From Akkermansiaceae bacterium (GTDB taxonomy: Bacteria; Verrucomicrobiota; Verrucomicrobiia; Verrucomicrobiales; Akkermansiaceae): a DNA stretch of 64,000 bases. The stretch lies in contig JARWZU010000011.1 in NCBI GenBank assembly GCA_029866215.1, positions 82,034-146,033 on the forward strand, in the 5' to 3' direction. Shown in pieces: positions 63,590 to 64,000 of the stretch (position 1 is the stretch's first letter; each line of letters opens with the position of its first letter). A model generated the notes under the pieces. It had not been told where the DNA came from and ran no database searches. It was given only the letters and a program-made list of their open reading frames with translations. The position numbers and the translations under genes were made by a program.

Positions 63590-64000
63590 GAGATGGAAGG
63601 TCACCTCGCAGAGAGCGACACAATCTTCTGCAGATGAAAGGTTGGGTCGTAAGGCGTTTCCGTCAAGTTTCGCGGTTGGAAAGGGTTGGGTTTTTCGGTA
63701 GCAACTACGATGGCGGATGGGCATTTATCCCAAGCGTTGGATTCAACGTTGTCTATTTGTTTGCCCCGAATACCTCGGAGAAGCATTCCAGCGGCCCCGG
63801 ACTCATGCGAAATCAAGCCTCTGGCGGCGTATCATCGCGACGTCAGAAGTGCAGATAAGCTTAAAAACCAGTGGTTTGCGTTGATGTTTGAAAAAACTTC
63901 TAAAAACATCACAAAATGGATTGACGTGAGGGTACTGTGGCGACTAGCTTCGCGGGCCGCCACAACAGAGGGCGGCCGAGAGACAGGACGTCGATCGCGG
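63590..64000. other. right edge, possible start of a stable RNA gene
   Basis: 411 bp without a coding gene I can support. The stretch 63881-63920 is AT-rich (runs of A), then TTGACG lies at 63921-63926, and a strong hairpin GGCCGCC/GGCGGCC occupies 63955-63977. The sequence then continues GC-rich to the window end. This would fit the promoter and first structured bases of a stable RNA (rRNA leader or other), but the gene itself is outside the window, so its identity is unknown. Confidence 0.35.
63921..63950 (+). promoter_or_regulatory. candidate promoter at the right edge
   Basis: TTGACG is a near-perfect -35 with AT-rich DNA above it. The -10 at the expected distance is poor (TAGCTT near 63945-63950). 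Weak candidate only. Confidence 0.25.

Overview
The window looks like the chromosome of a member of the Verrucomicrobiota, probably Verrucomicrobiales or a close relative. This is inferred from gene content and was not tested by a search. The points behind it are a ribosomal cluster without rpsN and rpmD, a Gld-like ABC system with a DUF4340 protein, YXWGXW and DUF5069 proteins, a GH106-type glycosidase, a DUF2341/sialate O-acetylesterase-type protein, and weak or absent Shine-Dalgarno sequences before most genes. No prophage, integrase, insertion sequence, CRISPR array or rRNA gene was seen. Three tRNA genes are present: Arg-CCT, Leu-TAA and Gly-GCC.

Layout. 0.4-9.4 kb: a secreted GH106-type glycoside hydrolase, tRNA-Arg, a PH-domain membrane protein, and a minus-strand operon for an ABC exporter (ATPase, permease, GldG-like protein, DUF4340 protein). 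9.5-13.6 kb: a LON-substrate-binding-domain protein, then a tight nucleotide operon purD-pyrR-(small membrane protein)-pyrB. 13.6-14.7 kb: about 1 kb of repeat-rich DNA with a dispersed 133-bp element and a 21-bp tandem array. 14.7-25.3 kb: envelope genes, namely two CsgG-like lipoprotein-type proteins in one operon, an REP-type inverted pair, a large SASA/LamG-type esterase, a secreted cyclophilin and a YXWGXW protein. 25.6-34.4 kb: two small stress-type membrane proteins, tRNA-Leu, DUF5069 protein, efp, a LysM protein, rplI, a secreted unknown, thiD, a Tat-type polysaccharide deacetylase, a degenerate dynamin-like protein and an Imm-5-like protein.

34.8-51.1 kb is one long plus-strand translation cluster: rpsL-rpsG-fusA-rpsJ-rplC-rplD-rplW-rplB-rpsS-[secreted coiled-coil protein]-rplV-rpsC-rplP-rpmC-rpsQ-rplN-rplX-rplE-rpsH-rplF-rplR-rpsE-rplO-secY-adk-map. 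It is the str, S10 and spc operons joined, with rpsN and rpmD missing and one foreign gene between rpsS and rplV. It stops after map, where a second copy of the 133-bp element and another, unrelated 21-bp-period array lie.

51.9-63.6 kb: M23 peptidase, MFS transporter, sugar nucleotidyltransferase, acyl-CoA thioesterase, prmA, tRNA-Gly, trpC, proS of the archaeal/eukaryotic type, a proline-rich membrane protein with a 27-residue companion, thioredoxin, a SOUL protein, an Hsp15-like S4 protein, and a one-polypeptide fusion of an MbnP-like domain to a diheme MbnH/cytochrome c peroxidase. The right edge holds an AT-rich block, a TTGACG box and a GC-rich hairpin that could be the 5' end of a stable RNA gene.

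The items I consider most worth following are the paired 133-bp elements with 21-bp arrays (13.7-14.5 and 51.1-51.5 kb), the MbnP-MbnH fusion, the dynamin-like protein that has lost its P-loop, the secreted coiled-coil gene inside the S10 operon, and the CsgG-like pair.
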